Below are positions 1 through 9,729 of a DNA stretch of 64,000 nt, one piece after another. The notes beneath the pieces were generated by a model that saw only the letters and a program-made list of their open reading frames with translations, did not search any database and was not told the DNA's origin. Position 1 is the stretch's first letter. Each line of letters begins with the position of its first letter. This stretch comes from Arenicella sp964578035 (lineage in GTDB: Bacteria > Pseudomonadota > Gammaproteobacteria > Arenicellales > Arenicellaceae), in assembly GCA_964578035.1 (NCBI GenBank), contig CAZOBR010000001.1, positions 25,143 to 89,142 on the forward strand, given 5' to 3'. The position numbers and the translations under genes were made by a program.

Positions 1-1666
1 CAGGCACGGGTGTTTTTTTAATAATGTCTTCAATGCCGGGTTGAAATTTACGAATCTCACCATCAGTGGTAATTCCGCCCTCGGGGAAAATAACCACCAT
101 CTCGCCCGCTTCAAGTGTTTCTCGAACCGCTTCAAATGCAGCCGGAACCGTTTCTGGGCGGTCTCGTTGCGTGCCAATTGGAATCGAATTAACGCCTCTA
201 AATAACGCGCCTGCGATTGGTAATTCATAGAAACCGTAATACATCACAAATCGGGCAGGTCTGGGCAGTTCGGCAATCAACACCGCGGGGTCAATAAAGC
301 TGGCATGGTTGCAGACTAACAGCGCCGGGCCTTCTTCAGGAATATGCTCTAAATTTTCGCGTTTAATACGGTATACGCAACGTACCAACAACCAACTGAG
401 TAAGCGTAAAAAATACTCCGATATGCTCTTGAATATTAAAATCGTTACAATCAAGTTCAGCATAGCGACAACTTTAAACACATCTAACACAGTCAAGTTA
501 AGCTGTAGCAACACCGCCGCCATGGCACCAGCACAGACCATAAAAATAGCATTGATAATGTTATTAACTGCAATCACGCGTGAACGTTCTGCTTCATCAG
601 AGCGCGTTTGAATATACGCGTATAAGGGCACAATAAATAAACCTGAAAACAACGCCGTCATTGTCAGATTAAAAACAACCGACCAAATGCCCGGCAAGGC
701 TAATACCTCGCTGACAGACCGCAGAGCATCAACAGCCGGGAAAGCAGTATTACTAAGTTGCCAAGCAAAATAACTCATACCAAAACCGCCAAACGGAATT
801 AAACCAATTTCCACACGGCCTCGCGAGAAAATTGAACACGCAAACGCACCCAAGCATGTTCCTATAGAGAAGCTTGCTAACAACAAAGTTGCAACGACTG
901 CGTCACCGTTTAATATTCTCTCGGCAAAAATCGGAAATTGCGTTAGTAACACAGAACCGAAAAACCAAAACCAAGAAATAGCCAATATAGATTTAAATAC
1001 ACGTCTATCTTGATACGCCGATTTGATAATCGTTAAACTACTGGTCACAATATTCAACGATATTTTCAAATCAGGCGCTGCAGCAGGCGCGCTTGGAATT
1101 GCTCGACTCGATAGCCAACCCAGCAGAGCAAAGCCCACTATTGCGAGCATTAAATAGTCTATATACGCAACGTCACTGGCTAAAAATCCGCCAACCACAG
1201 TGCCAAGCAAAATCGCCAAAAAGGTGCCTGACTCAACGTAGGCATTGGCGTTCATGATTTCATGATGATCTAAATGCTGCGGCAAAATGCTGTATTTGAT
1301 TGGGCCAAAAAATGCCGACTGTGTGCCTAACGCAAACAGCACTGCGAGCATGGATGGTACGTGCTGCAAATATAAAGTCAGGCAACCGATCAGCATGATA
1401 ATAATTTCAGCAATTTTTATTTTACGAATAAGCCACGACTTTTCGTATTTGTCGGCGAGTTGCCCAGCAAGCGCACCAAATAAAAAGTACGGCAAAATAA
1501 ACGCCACTAACGCAATGTTCAGAATAATTGCTTGGTTTTCTTTAGCCAGGAAATACGTTACCAGAATAGCAAAGGCATTACGGTAAACGTTATCGTTAAA
1601 CGCACCTAAAAATTGAGTGCCGAAATAAGGTCCAAAACGGCGTTGGGCAAGCAGGTTTTTTGACAT
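1..1666 (-). CDS. LplT-like MFS transporter fused to PlsC-type acyltransferase (C-terminus off window)
   Basis: Read from the ATG whose complement is at 1664-1666, this gene is open to the left edge, so about 555 residues are seen and the C-terminus is missing. Residues 1 to about 400 are a hydrophobic major-facilitator domain resembling the lysophospholipid flippase LplT. From about residue 430 comes a glycerolipid acyltransferase domain with the NHASFID (HX4D) catalytic motif near residue 450 and a FPEGG motif near 526. In the known family, the transporter flips lysophospholipid inward and the acyltransferase re-acylates it at the inner membrane. Some homologues carry a third acyl-ACP synthetase domain, which cannot be judged here. 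No clear ribosome-binding site was seen. It is divergent from the FAD oxidoreductase at 1740. Confidence 0.85.
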   Translation of the reverse strand, partial: MSKNLLAQRRFGPYFGTQFLGAFNDNVYRNAFAILVTYFLAKENQAIILNIALVAFILPYFLFGALAGQLADKYEKSWLIRKIKIAEIIIMLIGCLTLYLQHVPSMLAVLFALGTQSAFFGPIKYSILPQHLDHHEIMNANAYVESGTFLAILLGTVVGGFLASDVAYIDYLMLAIVGFALLGWLSSRAIPSAPAAAPDLKISLNIVTSSLTIIKSAYQDRRVFKSILAISWFWFFGSVLLTQFPIFAERILNGDAVVATLLLASFSIGTCLGAFACSIFSRGRVEIGLIPFGGFGMSYFAWQLSNTAFPAVDALRSVSEVLALPGIWSVVFNLTMTALFSGLFIVPLYAYIQTRSDEAERSRVIAVNNIINAIFMVCAGAMAAVLLQLNLTVLDVFKVVAMLNLIVTILIFKSISEYFLRLLSWLLVRCVYRIKRENLEHIPEEGPALLVCNHASFIDPAVLIAELPRPARFVMYYGFYELPIAGALFRGVNSIPIGTQRDRPETVPAAFEAVRETLEAGEMVVIFPEGGITTDGEIRKFQPGIEDIIKKTPVP

Positions 1667-1739
1667 AGTTTGATTAGATGTCTTTATAATTATTCTCCGA
1701 AGAAAGATTACCACAACCAATTACGCATAAACATTCATC

Positions 1740-2804
1740 TTGCCTGAACAAAACCACCCACGTTATGACTATTTGATTATAGGCCAAGGTCTCTCTGGGT
1801 CTCTGTTGGCGCACCGTTTAATCACACTTGGGAATAAAATACTGGTAATCGACAATGCTCATCACAATAGTGCCAGTCAAGTGGCGGCGGGTTTGATCAA
1901 TCCGCTAACCGGGCACCGCTTAAATTTAACGAATCAATTTGAAGCGTTTTTTCAGATCGCTAAAGCAACGTATCAACAACTCAATGAAGAATATCAATTA
2001 TCAATTTACACCGATTTAAAACAAACACGATTGATCAAAAACGCCGGCCAAGCGGATTATTACCAACAACGCAAAACCCAAAATGAATACAAGTCTTATT
2101 TAACTGAAGCAAATGAGCAAAGCTTGATTGATGCAGGCTATTTAGTGGACACAGGCTTTGGCTGCACTGGTGTTAATCACACGGCAGTGGTTGATACTAA
2201 GCTGCTATTACAAACGATTAAATCACACTTGCTTGAACAAAATGCCTACCGCCAATCACAAGTTGATTATCAACAACTCAAGATAACGAAATCAGGCGTA
2301 TGTATTGGCGACTTAAGCGCCAAGAAAATTATTTTCTGCGAGGGCCATCAAGCCATTAATAACCCATGGCTTACTAAGCTGCCGTTCAAACTATCCAAAG
2401 GCGATGTACTTACGATTAAAACCAATATGCCAGCTAACACCCTGTTGAGTTGGGGTAATTGGCTTGTGTCTGACGCACACGGCACACAAGCAAAACTTGG
2501 TTCGACTTACGTTTGGAATGATCTTGATCTCACCAAAGCCCCAGCCTCATGTCAGCAATTGATTGAAAGTTTAAACAAACACACTACAATTACCTCGAGT
2601 CTGATCAAACATGAAGTTGGTATTCGGCCAACTACTGTTCAGCGCAAACCATTTATAGGGCCGATTACAAACTTAGATAATGCTTACTGCTTTAATGGCT
2701 TTGGCAGTAAAGGATGTTTACTAATTCCGTATTATGCTGAATTACTCAGTGAACATTTGCGACATAGCACGCCGTTACCCAATGAGCTTAGTCAATGGCT
2801 ATAA
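1740..2804 (+). CDS. FAD-dependent oxidoreductase, DadA/MnmC(o)-like
   Basis: This 354-residue protein has an N-terminal Rossmann FAD-binding motif (IIGQGLSGS, about residues 13-21), a typical FAD-contact segment ASQVAAGLINP, and a C-terminal GFGSKG motif, as in the DadA/glycine-oxidase superfamily. The start is TTG, and no ATG exists near the conserved N-terminus. Its last 10 bases overlap the start of mnmM, so the two are probably co-translated. The MnmC oxidase domain and Bacillus MnmL belong to this superfamily. Together with the MnmM partner this suggests a role in converting cmnm5U to nm5U in tRNA. Amine oxidation of another substrate (glycine oxidase or ThiO-like) remains possible. Confidence 0.75.
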   Translation: MPEQNHPRYDYLIIGQGLSGSLLAHRLITLGNKILVIDNAHHNSASQVAAGLINPLTGHRLNLTNQFEAFFQIAKATYQQLNEEYQLSIYTDLKQTRLIKNAGQADYYQQRKTQNEYKSYLTEANEQSLIDAGYLVDTGFGCTGVNHTAVVDTKLLLQTIKSHLLEQNAYRQSQVDYQQLKITKSGVCIGDLSAKKIIFCEGHQAINNPWLTKLPFKLSKGDVLTIKTNMPANTLLSWGNWLVSDAHGTQAKLGSTYVWNDLDLTKAPASCQQLIESLNKHTTITSSLIKHEVGIRPTTVQRKPFIGPITNLDNAYCFNGFGSKGCLLIPYYAELLSEHLRHSTPLPNELSQWL

Positions 2805-3358
2805 CCGATCAAGCGCACGAATTGATTGCTAAACACTTTCGCAATCGCGCAACAAAATTTGCCGTTGATGCAACTTGTGGCAATGGCCATGACACCGCCT
2901 TTTTATTAGGCTTAGGCTTTGAGCAAGTTATCGCTTTTGACATTCAACAAAGCGCACTTGATGTCAGTAAACAAAAGCTGATTGAGCTAAAACTAAGCAA
3001 CGCAAAGCTGATTCTGGATAGTCATGCAAACATGGCCGCGTATATTAAACAGCCGATTGATTGCGCTATGTTTAACTTTGGCTATTTACCAAGTACCAAT
3101 AAAAACCCAGCGGATAAAAGCATTACGACACAAGCCTCAAGCAGCATAGCTGCAATTGATGCAGCCCTCGGACTTCTATCTGAGCAAGGTTTAATTACAT
3201 TACTTTGTTATCCGGGTCATCCGGCCGGCAGCATTGAAACTGAAGCAATAAAAAACTATTTAAGTGATCTAGATGATAAGTGGCAAGCGAACACTCATCT
3301 CGCAAGCTCACCCAAACCGACAGCACCAATTTTGTTCACAATCTCTAGTAAATCTTAA
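2795..3358 (+). CDS. mnmM: MnmM-like tRNA nm5U methyltransferase (YtqB/rRNA_methylase family)
   Basis: The 187-residue class I SAM methyltransferase has motif I as VDATCGNGHDT (about residues 24-34), an acidic FDIQ at the end of strand 2, and the family signature FNFGYLPS near residue 92. An AHELI segment at the N-terminus and the overall length match Bacillus YtqB, now called MnmM. MnmM methylates 5-aminomethyl-uridine at tRNA position 34. The ATG overlaps the upstream oxidoreductase gene by 10 bases. The stop codon shares TTAA with the stop of the convergent efflux gene, leaving no intergenic space. The family call is firm; the tRNA substrate is inferred from homology. Confidence 0.83.
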   Translation: MAITDQAHELIAKHFRNRATKFAVDATCGNGHDTAFLLGLGFEQVIAFDIQQSALDVSKQKLIELKLSNAKLILDSHANMAAYIKQPIDCAMFNFGYLPSTNKNPADKSITTQASSSIAAIDAALGLLSEQGLITLLCYPGHPAGSIETEAIKNYLSDLDDKWQANTHLASSPKPTAPILFTISSKS

Positions 3359-6300
3359 TTGGTCAACAAATACGGCTCACCAGTTGCCACTCGCGCTTGA
3401 GTTATTGCAATTAGTTTTTGTAGCTTTGCACGCATACTGTCTGATTTAGATTGAGCAAGGCTGGCCTCTGCATCTAATAGTTCATCGATATTAAGCAGAC
3501 CATTTTCATATCGATTGCGAGATAGTCTAAGTCGTTCAGTATCAAGCCGCAGCGATGCATCTGCCAAGTTAATTTGTGATTCAGCGTTTGCCAGTGCCGA
3601 TTGAGCTTGAGTAATTTGCAATTTAATCGCTTCCTGAACAGCCCGTAACTGACTTTTCTGCGCAGCTTCTAGCGCTTTAACTTCTTTCTTTTTACTCAAG
3701 CGTTGGCCGCCAGAAAACAATGCCCATGAAAACTCAAGCATTGCGCTGCGATCATCTTCAGGTAGAAACAATTGACCATCACTACGTGTCTCAGTCACTG
3801 TTAAGTTAACACTGGGTAAATAGCTTGCTGAAATTGATTTGGCCTGTACTTGTGCTCGCTGTACTTGCAACTCAACCGCTTTGCAGTCAGCTCGTTGATA
3901 GCAAGAGAGTTCGTCATTAAAAAGACTAAACCGATAGTCTTGCACTTCTAAATCGGCTTTACTCAACAATAAGGTAGTATCACTGGCAAGCCCCAAGCTA
4001 TTGCGCAGACCTGCTTGCAAACTCTGCTGAGCAGAACTGTTCTCGACTAATTGCTGTTTAACTCGGTTTAGTGCCACTTCCACTTGCAGTTGATCTGTTT
4101 TCAATACTCGGCCTGCATCAACTTGTTTTTGTACGCGTTGCAGTCGTGAACTCAACGAGGCATCAAGACTTATGAGGGCACTTCTTACTTCTTGCAGTAA
4201 CAGCAAATTATAATATTGAATCAACGCTTGGCCGGCAGTCTGGTGCAGTGTCGCCTGCGATTGCAATTGCAGACCATCGCGCTGCAAAGAAGCTACTTTG
4301 GTATCGTAACGCTGTGCGCTTGCGTTAAATAGGGGTTGGCTCACCTTAGCTTCATAAACAAAGGCTGAATCATCAGACACCACTAACTCACCCAATGGCT
4401 CAGGTAAGATAATTGTTGAAGCGTCGTCACGACGGCTGTATTGCCCACCAATAGTGACGCTCGGCGCCCATGCTTTGCGAACGCTGGCTTGGTAGTCAAA
4501 CTTTGCGGCATCTGCTCGGTAATTTGATTCAGTGACGCCGGCGTTATTTTTAACGCTGCGAACGACAAACGCGGCATCCACAATAATGTTGTTAGCTGAT
4601 TCAGTCTGCTGCTGGGCTTGTGCGTTTTCTGAGATTGGCAACAAGAAAAAACCACTCAGCACAATCAATACTGCAGTCAGGTTTGGTGTTAGGCGAATCG
4701 GTGCGGTTTCGTTTTGCTTCTTACCCAGCATTAATGTGCACAACGCCGGAATCGCGACCAATGTCAGCATAGACGATAACAACAAACCTGAAATAATCGC
4801 CCACGCCATTGGTGGCCACAAGGTTGATGATGAGAGCGCAAGCGGCAATAAACCAAAAATTGTGGTGGCAGTAGTTAACAATATAGGCGCCGTTCTTTTG
4901 TGCAACGCGATCCGAACTGCTTGATTAATATCAGCGCCTTCGTCCAGCGCTTGATCAATGACATCAATCAGTACAATCGCATTATTCACTACAATCCCAA
5001 TCAAGGCGATAACACCCAATAAAGATTGAAACCCAAATGGTTGGCCTGAGAGTGCAAGCCCCGGAATCACACCGACTGCAGCGAGTGGGATTGATACAAA
5101 GACAATACTGATCCGACGGAACGAATTAAATTGAAACATCATAAAGAACACCAACAAACCAATCGCTAAAGGCGCGGCGGCGGCTATGTTTCTATTTGAT
5201 TGAGATGAAGCCGAAGCATCGCCGCCATATTCAATTTTGATGTCGTCGGGCAAATCAATATTGACAAGTTTCTTTCTAAACTCAGCTAAAACCTGATTAA
5301 ACGCATAACCCGGTGCAACTTGCGACAATACCAAAACGGTTCTTTGATAGTTATGATGGCGCAGCGTGGTTGGTGTCCAAGCGGGCTGCATCGCTGCTAA
5401 CTGACTCAACGGCGTGCCCACGCGCTGCTGATTGTAAATAAACTGGTTTTCGACAACTTCTATATTGCTACGCTGGCCTTCGCTTGATCGCACTCGAATT
5501 GGAACTGGATCTGTATCGTAACGAAACTGACCGGCATCCAAGCCGCGGCTTTCAGCAAAAACGCCTACCGCTACTTGGTTAGGCTGCAAACCATAACTCA
5601 GTGCCGCACCGTCTTGAATATTAAGTTTTAATTCAGGTGTTCCTAAATCAAGATTACTACGCAATTCAGTCACGCCTGGCGTTGCCATCAACAATTCTTT
5701 GACTTGTTGAGACGCGGTATGCAGTGTTGCTAAATCTGGGTGCTTAACGCGAATTTCAATTGGCGCTGGCCGTGGTGGCCCCTGCCCTAATAACTGAGGA
5801 ATCAACGTTACGTCTGGATAACTCGGTTTCAACTCATCTCGAACCCAATCAACTAATAACTGATTATCTTTTTCAGATTTGGTATTTATCGTGAATCGAG
5901 CAATGTGTGATTCGTTTGGTGCGCCGCCCATATTGTAATAAAAGCGAAAACCGGCTCCGCCAACGTAGCGATAAATAGAATCAACCGCATCATTTTGTAG
6001 CAATCGATTTTCAATTTCTGTGCTTATTTTCGACGTAAGTGATAACGGCGTGTTATTCGGCAGTTCTAAATCAATAACGATTTGCGCTCGATCAGTCGAC
6101 GGGAAAAACTCTTGTTTCAAAAAGGGTGCCATCGCAACTGATACCATGACCAACAAACCCACCATGAACAATACTTTTTTTGGGCTTTGCGCCACAACAG
6201 ACGAAGAACGTTCAGCAATGGCATCGGTAAAATCAAAGGCGGCACCCTGTTTTTTATCGGTGTGCTTCAGCCAGTAAAAAGCCAGCAATGGTAAAACAAG

Positions 6301-7773
6301 TATCGATAAGACATAGCTCACAATCATGGCGATAACGACCATGGTGGGAACCGCACGCGTAAAATCACCGACCCCGCCCTTGGCTAATAATAATGGTATA
6401 AATGCCGCAACGGTTGTGCCGGTTGACGCGAGTAATGGTTTTGCCATTACGCGAATAGAGTCGCGAATAGCAACGCCCATCTCTGCGCCTTTACGAACCG
6501 CTGTTTCGATATATTCGACCACCACAATGGCATTGTCGATCAATATACCGAGCGAGATCACCATACCAATTACCGCCATCTGGTGAAACACGCCACCGCC
6601 AGTACTGTATAAGCCAAGCGTAATCAATGATACAACTGGCAACACTGCGGAAATTAGAATACCGGTGCGCCAGCCCATGGCAAAAAATACGATCGCCGCA
6701 ATAACCAATACACTCAAGACTAAGTTACTGCGCAAACCATCTAAGCGGTCTTGCACGTAGTCTGGCTGGAAAAAGCTCTCTTCAATTGTTAAAGGCGCAA
6801 CCGTGCCTTTAAATGCATCTACTCGGTCTCTTAACTCATCACCAAACGCAACAATATCCACCTGACCGCGTTCTGCGATAACACCTAAGGAAACCGCTCG
6901 TTTGCCATCTTGAAACGCTTGAGTTGCCAACGGTAAGCGCGGCTCCATGGTGACTTCGGCAATCGACTCAAGCGACACACTTTGGCCGCTTGGTAGCATA
7001 ATGGTGGTTTGTGCTAACTCTGCAAGCGATTCAAAATCGGATTGTGTGTTTAAACGAATATTTTTGTCTTCGCTCGAAACAATACCGCCTGGAATGATTC
7101 TGTTTCTCTGGGAAATAGTGTCGGCAATGGTTTGGCGAGCGATACCCAACTGGTTAATCGTGTCTTGATCCAGCTTAACAATTACTTCTTTAGCCGGCGC
7201 ACCTTCAACCTCAATACGTGAAATACCACTCATGCCGAGCAACGCTCGTTTTAGTTTCAAAGCGGCTTCTTCTAATAAAATTGTATCGTCGGAGCCGGTA
7301 ATACTAAGTACGGCGGCAGGCATATCAATTTTCCGATCATCAAACTCAATACGATTTACGCCGCGCGGAAATTGTAACTCCGCACGCGCGACTGCGTTCT
7401 GTACTCGATCCCAAGCGGCATCGGTATCGTAAACATAATCCTGTAGCTCAATATTGAAAATGGCTAAGTCATCTCGTGATGTCGACGTGACTTTATCAAT
7501 CTCTGAAACCTGAGCGAGTTCTTCTTCTAATGGTTCAGTGATCAGTTTCTCTATCTGGCTTGGTGTGCCGCCCGCGTAAAATACTTTCAACAAACCAGCA
7601 CGGTACGGAAAACTAGGGTCTTCTTGGCGCGCCATCGAACCAAGGGCAAAATAGCCAACCGCAACAAACAGAAAAACGACACTGAAAACTAAACGCCGAT
7701 ACTTAATCAGCGTTTCGATAAAGCTGTCTATTGCGCCACCCGTAGCGGAAGGTTCACTCATTGGGGGGATCAT
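3355..7773 (-). CDS. RND efflux pump fused to TolC-family outer-membrane channel
   Basis: A single 1472-codon frame encodes two proteins that are usually separate. Residues 1 to about 1014 are a full RND permease with two sets of membrane helices; the TM4 motif LIDNAIVVVE lies near 411 and the TM10-like VNNAIVLID near 928. From M1015 comes a lysine-bearing segment, a hydrophobic stretch (LTAVLIVLSGFFLLP) and an ENAQA-Q signal-peptidase-like site near 1053. A complete TolC-type protein of about 420 residues follows, with paired alpha-helical repeats. The start overlaps the adaptor stop as ATGA. Proton-relay positions differ from AcrB: the second TM4 Asp is Asn and the TM10 Lys is Asn. The substrate is unknown. 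Confidence 0.9.
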   Translation of the reverse strand: MIPPMSEPSATGGAIDSFIETLIKYRRLVFSVVFLFVAVGYFALGSMARQEDPSFPYRAGLLKVFYAGGTPSQIEKLITEPLEEELAQVSEIDKVTSTSRDDLAIFNIELQDYVYDTDAAWDRVQNAVARAELQFPRGVNRIEFDDRKIDMPAAVLSITGSDDTILLEEAALKLKRALLGMSGISRIEVEGAPAKEVIVKLDQDTINQLGIARQTIADTISQRNRIIPGGIVSSEDKNIRLNTQSDFESLAELAQTTIMLPSGQSVSLESIAEVTMEPRLPLATQAFQDGKRAVSLGVIAERGQVDIVAFGDELRDRVDAFKGTVAPLTIEESFFQPDYVQDRLDGLRSNLVLSVLVIAAIVFFAMGWRTGILISAVLPVVSLITLGLYSTGGGVFHQMAVIGMVISLGILIDNAIVVVEYIETAVRKGAEMGVAIRDSIRVMAKPLLASTGTTVAAFIPLLLAKGGVGDFTRAVPTMVVIAMIVSYVLSILVLPLLAFYWLKHTDKKQGAAFDFTDAIAERSSSVVAQSPKKVLFMVGLLVMVSVAMAPFLKQEFFPSTDRAQIVIDLELPNNTPLSLTSKISTEIENRLLQNDAVDSIYRYVGGAGFRFYYNMGGAPNESHIARFTINTKSEKDNQLLVDWVRDELKPSYPDVTLIPQLLGQGPPRPAPIEIRVKHPDLATLHTASQQVKELLMATPGVTELRSNLDLGTPELKLNIQDGAALSYGLQPNQVAVGVFAESRGLDAGQFRYDTDPVPIRVRSSEGQRSNIEVVENQFIYNQQRVGTPLSQLAAMQPAWTPTTLRHHNYQRTVLVLSQVAPGYAFNQVLAEFRKKLVNIDLPDDIKIEYGGDASASSQSNRNIAAAAPLAIGLLVFFMMFQFNSFRRISIVFVSIPLAAVGVIPGLALSGQPFGFQSLLGVIALIGIVVNNAIVLIDVIDQALDEGADINQAVRIALHKRTAPILLTTATTIFGLLPLALSSSTLWPPMAWAIISGLLLSSMLTLVAIPALCTLMLGKKQNETAPIRLTPNLTAVLIVLSGFFLLPISENAQAQQQTESANNIIVDAAFVVRSVKNNAGVTESNYRADAAKFDYQASVRKAWAPSVTIGGQYSRRDDASTIILPEPLGELVVSDDSAFVYEAKVSQPLFNASAQRYDTKVASLQRDGLQLQSQATLHQTAGQALIQYYNLLLLQEVRSALISLDASLSSRLQRVQKQVDAGRVLKTDQLQVEVALNRVKQQLVENSSAQQSLQAGLRNSLGLASDTTLLLSKADLEVQDYRFSLFNDELSCYQRADCKAVELQVQRAQVQAKSISASYLPSVNLTVTETRSDGQLFLPEDDRSAMLEFSWALFSGGQRLSKKKEVKALEAAQKSQLRAVQEAIKLQITQAQSALANAESQINLADASLRLDTERLRLSRNRYENGLLNIDELLDAEASLAQSKSDSMRAKLQKLIAITQARVATGEPYLLTN

Positions 7774-8873
7774 AGCGTAGCCCCCTCAATGCTTTGAACC
7801 ACAGGCGCTTCTGCAACTTTAGCGCCATCATAAAGTTGTGATAGACCCTCAACAACAATCGCATCACCCGCATTTAAACCTTGCTCAATGACCACACTTT
7901 GAGTGTCTATTCGCAGTGGACGAATTGGCACCAACACCGCGGTGTCATCAACCACTCGATACACCGCAACCGTATTATCGCCAGTCATCAGCACTGACCG
8001 CATGGGAATGCTTAAACCCTTGCTCTCTTGAATTTCAATATACGCATTAACCGCAACACCTGGGCCAATTTGCTCAGCATTCAAGCTAATTATAATTTCG
8101 GGCAATGAGCCTCGCTCGCGATACGGGCTAATCTCACTAACCACACCTTGGATTGGCGATTCTGTTGGTTGCAAGGCATGTACCACAGAAACGTTTTGAC
8201 CCAATTTGACTTGCTGCAATATCTTATCGCTGACCGCGATTTTCAATTCCACCAGCTCTGGATTTGATAAGCGAACAGCCGCAGCGCCGGCAGAAACGAC
8301 TTCACCCACATCAATCATGATTTCCGTTACCGAACCAGAAAATGGTGCCACTAAGTTAAGCTCACCCGAAACTTGCGATGCACGGTTTAATTCAGATTTT
8401 GCTGCCGCTTGCGCATTTTTACTTGCACTTAACGCAGTTCGTGCGCTCTCCCACTCTGCAACAGTGACTGCCTGATCTTTATACAGCTCATCAATGCGAT
8501 TAAAGTCGCGCCGTGCTTGTTCTGCTTGCGCAGTTAATCGAGCAAGGTTGTCTTTGGCAGTGGCCTTAATCGGTTCTAGTTCTGGGTTATAGAGAGTTGC
8601 AATTGAATCACCTTTGTCAATCGAATCGCCAAGTCGAGCAGACTTTTGTGTTACGCGCCCGCCAACCTGAAAGCGCAAAATAGCCGTTTCAGCTGACTGC
8701 GTAGTCCCAGATATCTGCAGACGCTTAATAGGTAGCTCATCACTGAGTTTTGCAGTGCGCACGCTGATAATCTGAACGTCTTCCACCTTTTCGGGCTTGT
8801 TCAGCACTAACAAGCTAATAACGATAATCGCTAACAAAGCAAATAGTGGAACAACGGGGCGGCTATTTTCCAT
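7770..8873 (-). CDS. RND periplasmic adaptor subunit (membrane fusion protein)
   Basis: This 367-residue adaptor has one N-terminal membrane anchor (PLFALLAIIVISLLVL), then the biotinyl-lipoyl half motif LRFQVGGRVTQ, a coiled-coil hairpin rich in Ala, Arg and Glu (about residues 110-175), and the second half motif LVAPFSGSVTEI. C-terminal beta-barrel and membrane-proximal domains follow. It bridges the RND pump and outer-membrane channel. I chose the ATG at 8871-8873 because an AGGA ribosome-binding site lies upstream at suitable distance. A TTG 21 bases earlier would place that site inside the gene. It is the first gene of the efflux operon, divergent from a TetR regulator. Confidence 0.9.
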   Translation of the reverse strand: MENSRPVVPLFALLAIIVISLLVLNKPEKVEDVQIISVRTAKLSDELPIKRLQISGTTQSAETAILRFQVGGRVTQKSARLGDSIDKGDSIATLYNPELEPIKATAKDNLARLTAQAEQARRDFNRIDELYKDQAVTVAEWESARTALSASKNAQAAAKSELNRASQVSGELNLVAPFSGSVTEIMIDVGEVVSAGAAAVRLSNPELVELKIAVSDKILQQVKLGQNVSVVHALQPTESPIQGVVSEISPYRERGSLPEIIISLNAEQIGPGVAVNAYIEIQESKGLSIPMRSVLMTGDNTVAVYRVVDDTAVLVPIRPLRIDTQSVVIEQGLNAGDAIVVEGLSQLYDGAKVAEAPVVQSIEGATL

Positions 8874-8924
8874 AAGATGTTTTCCTGTACTCAAACAAAT
8901 TAAACTGATAAATTAATTAACAAC

Positions 8925-8941
8925 ATGTCACTTATTGACAT
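8925..8941. promoter_or_regulatory. Candidate TetR operator (inverted repeat) in divergent promoter region
   Basis: A perfect 6-bp inverted repeat ATGTCA-N5-TGACAT sits between the adaptor gene (ends 8873) and the tetR gene (starts 9069). Flanking AACAT/ATGTT bases extend the symmetry imperfectly to 8922-8947. TetR-family repressors commonly bind such palindromes between divergent genes. The assignment to this regulator is inference from position. Confidence 0.45.
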
Positions 8942-9068
8942 TATGTTAATTGCTTTTGTGTCAAAATGGAATGAAGAAACAGTTATAGTTGTAATTTGGT
9001 TAGAAAAACTTTTTAAATCAAACACTTAGATATTTTAGTATTAGTAAAACAAAACAATAAATACCAAA

Positions 9069-9713
9069 ATGACACTTAGATCACGAAGCGATAAAGAGAA
9101 AGCACTGCGTCGCGAGACCTTACTTAACGCTGCTCAAGATGTATTTTTTCAGAAGGGTTTCGAAAGAACCTCAATGGATGACATCGCCAACAAGGCTGGT
9201 TTTAGCCGCCCCCTTCTGTATGTTTATTTTAAAGATAAAAAAGATATTTACCGCTCGCTAAGGATTCGCAGCGTAGAAGCACTACGAGACCGAATGAAGG
9301 CCAATGTTGATTTACGCACTACGGGTATTGAACGCGTCCGGCAAGTAGGTGAGGCGTTTTATGCATTTTATAAAAACGAAAAAAATCACTTCGACTGCTT
9401 GTCATTAGACATTAGTCTGAACAATCAAACCGCATCCGTCAAAGATGACCCAGACGCGTTAGATGTTGAAAAAGAAGTAATGGAAATTTCGGTTAATGCC
9501 ATCAACGCAGGCATTCAAGATGGTTCGATTGACCCTGCGCGCGTGCCTAACCCATGGCAATCTGCGATGTTCCTGCGCGGTTCTCTGCATGGTGTTATTT
9601 TGCTGCAAGATGAAGGCGGCAGCGCATTATTGAACAAAGCTAATATCGATAAAAAGGTGATGGTCGATTACGCACTCAACATGCTATGCGATTCACTTAA
9701 GCCAATTGCATAA
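9069..9713 (+). CDS. TetR/AcrR-family transcriptional regulator
   Basis: The 214-residue protein begins with a typical TetR helix-turn-helix region: LLNAAQDVFFQKGFERTSMD followed by DIANKAGFSRPLLYVYFKDK (about residues 17-57). A variable all-helical ligand domain follows. It is transcribed away from the adaptor/RND-TolC operon, the usual arrangement for a local efflux repressor. The spacer of about 195 bases holds a palindromic candidate operator. The inducer cannot be predicted from sequence. Confidence 0.9.
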   Translation: MTLRSRSDKEKALRRETLLNAAQDVFFQKGFERTSMDDIANKAGFSRPLLYVYFKDKKDIYRSLRIRSVEALRDRMKANVDLRTTGIERVRQVGEAFYAFYKNEKNHFDCLSLDISLNNQTASVKDDPDALDVEKEVMEISVNAINAGIQDGSIDPARVPNPWQSAMFLRGSLHGVILLQDEGGSALLNKANIDKKVMVDYALNMLCDSLKPIA

Positions 9714-9729
9714 TAGGCATCCGCTAAAA

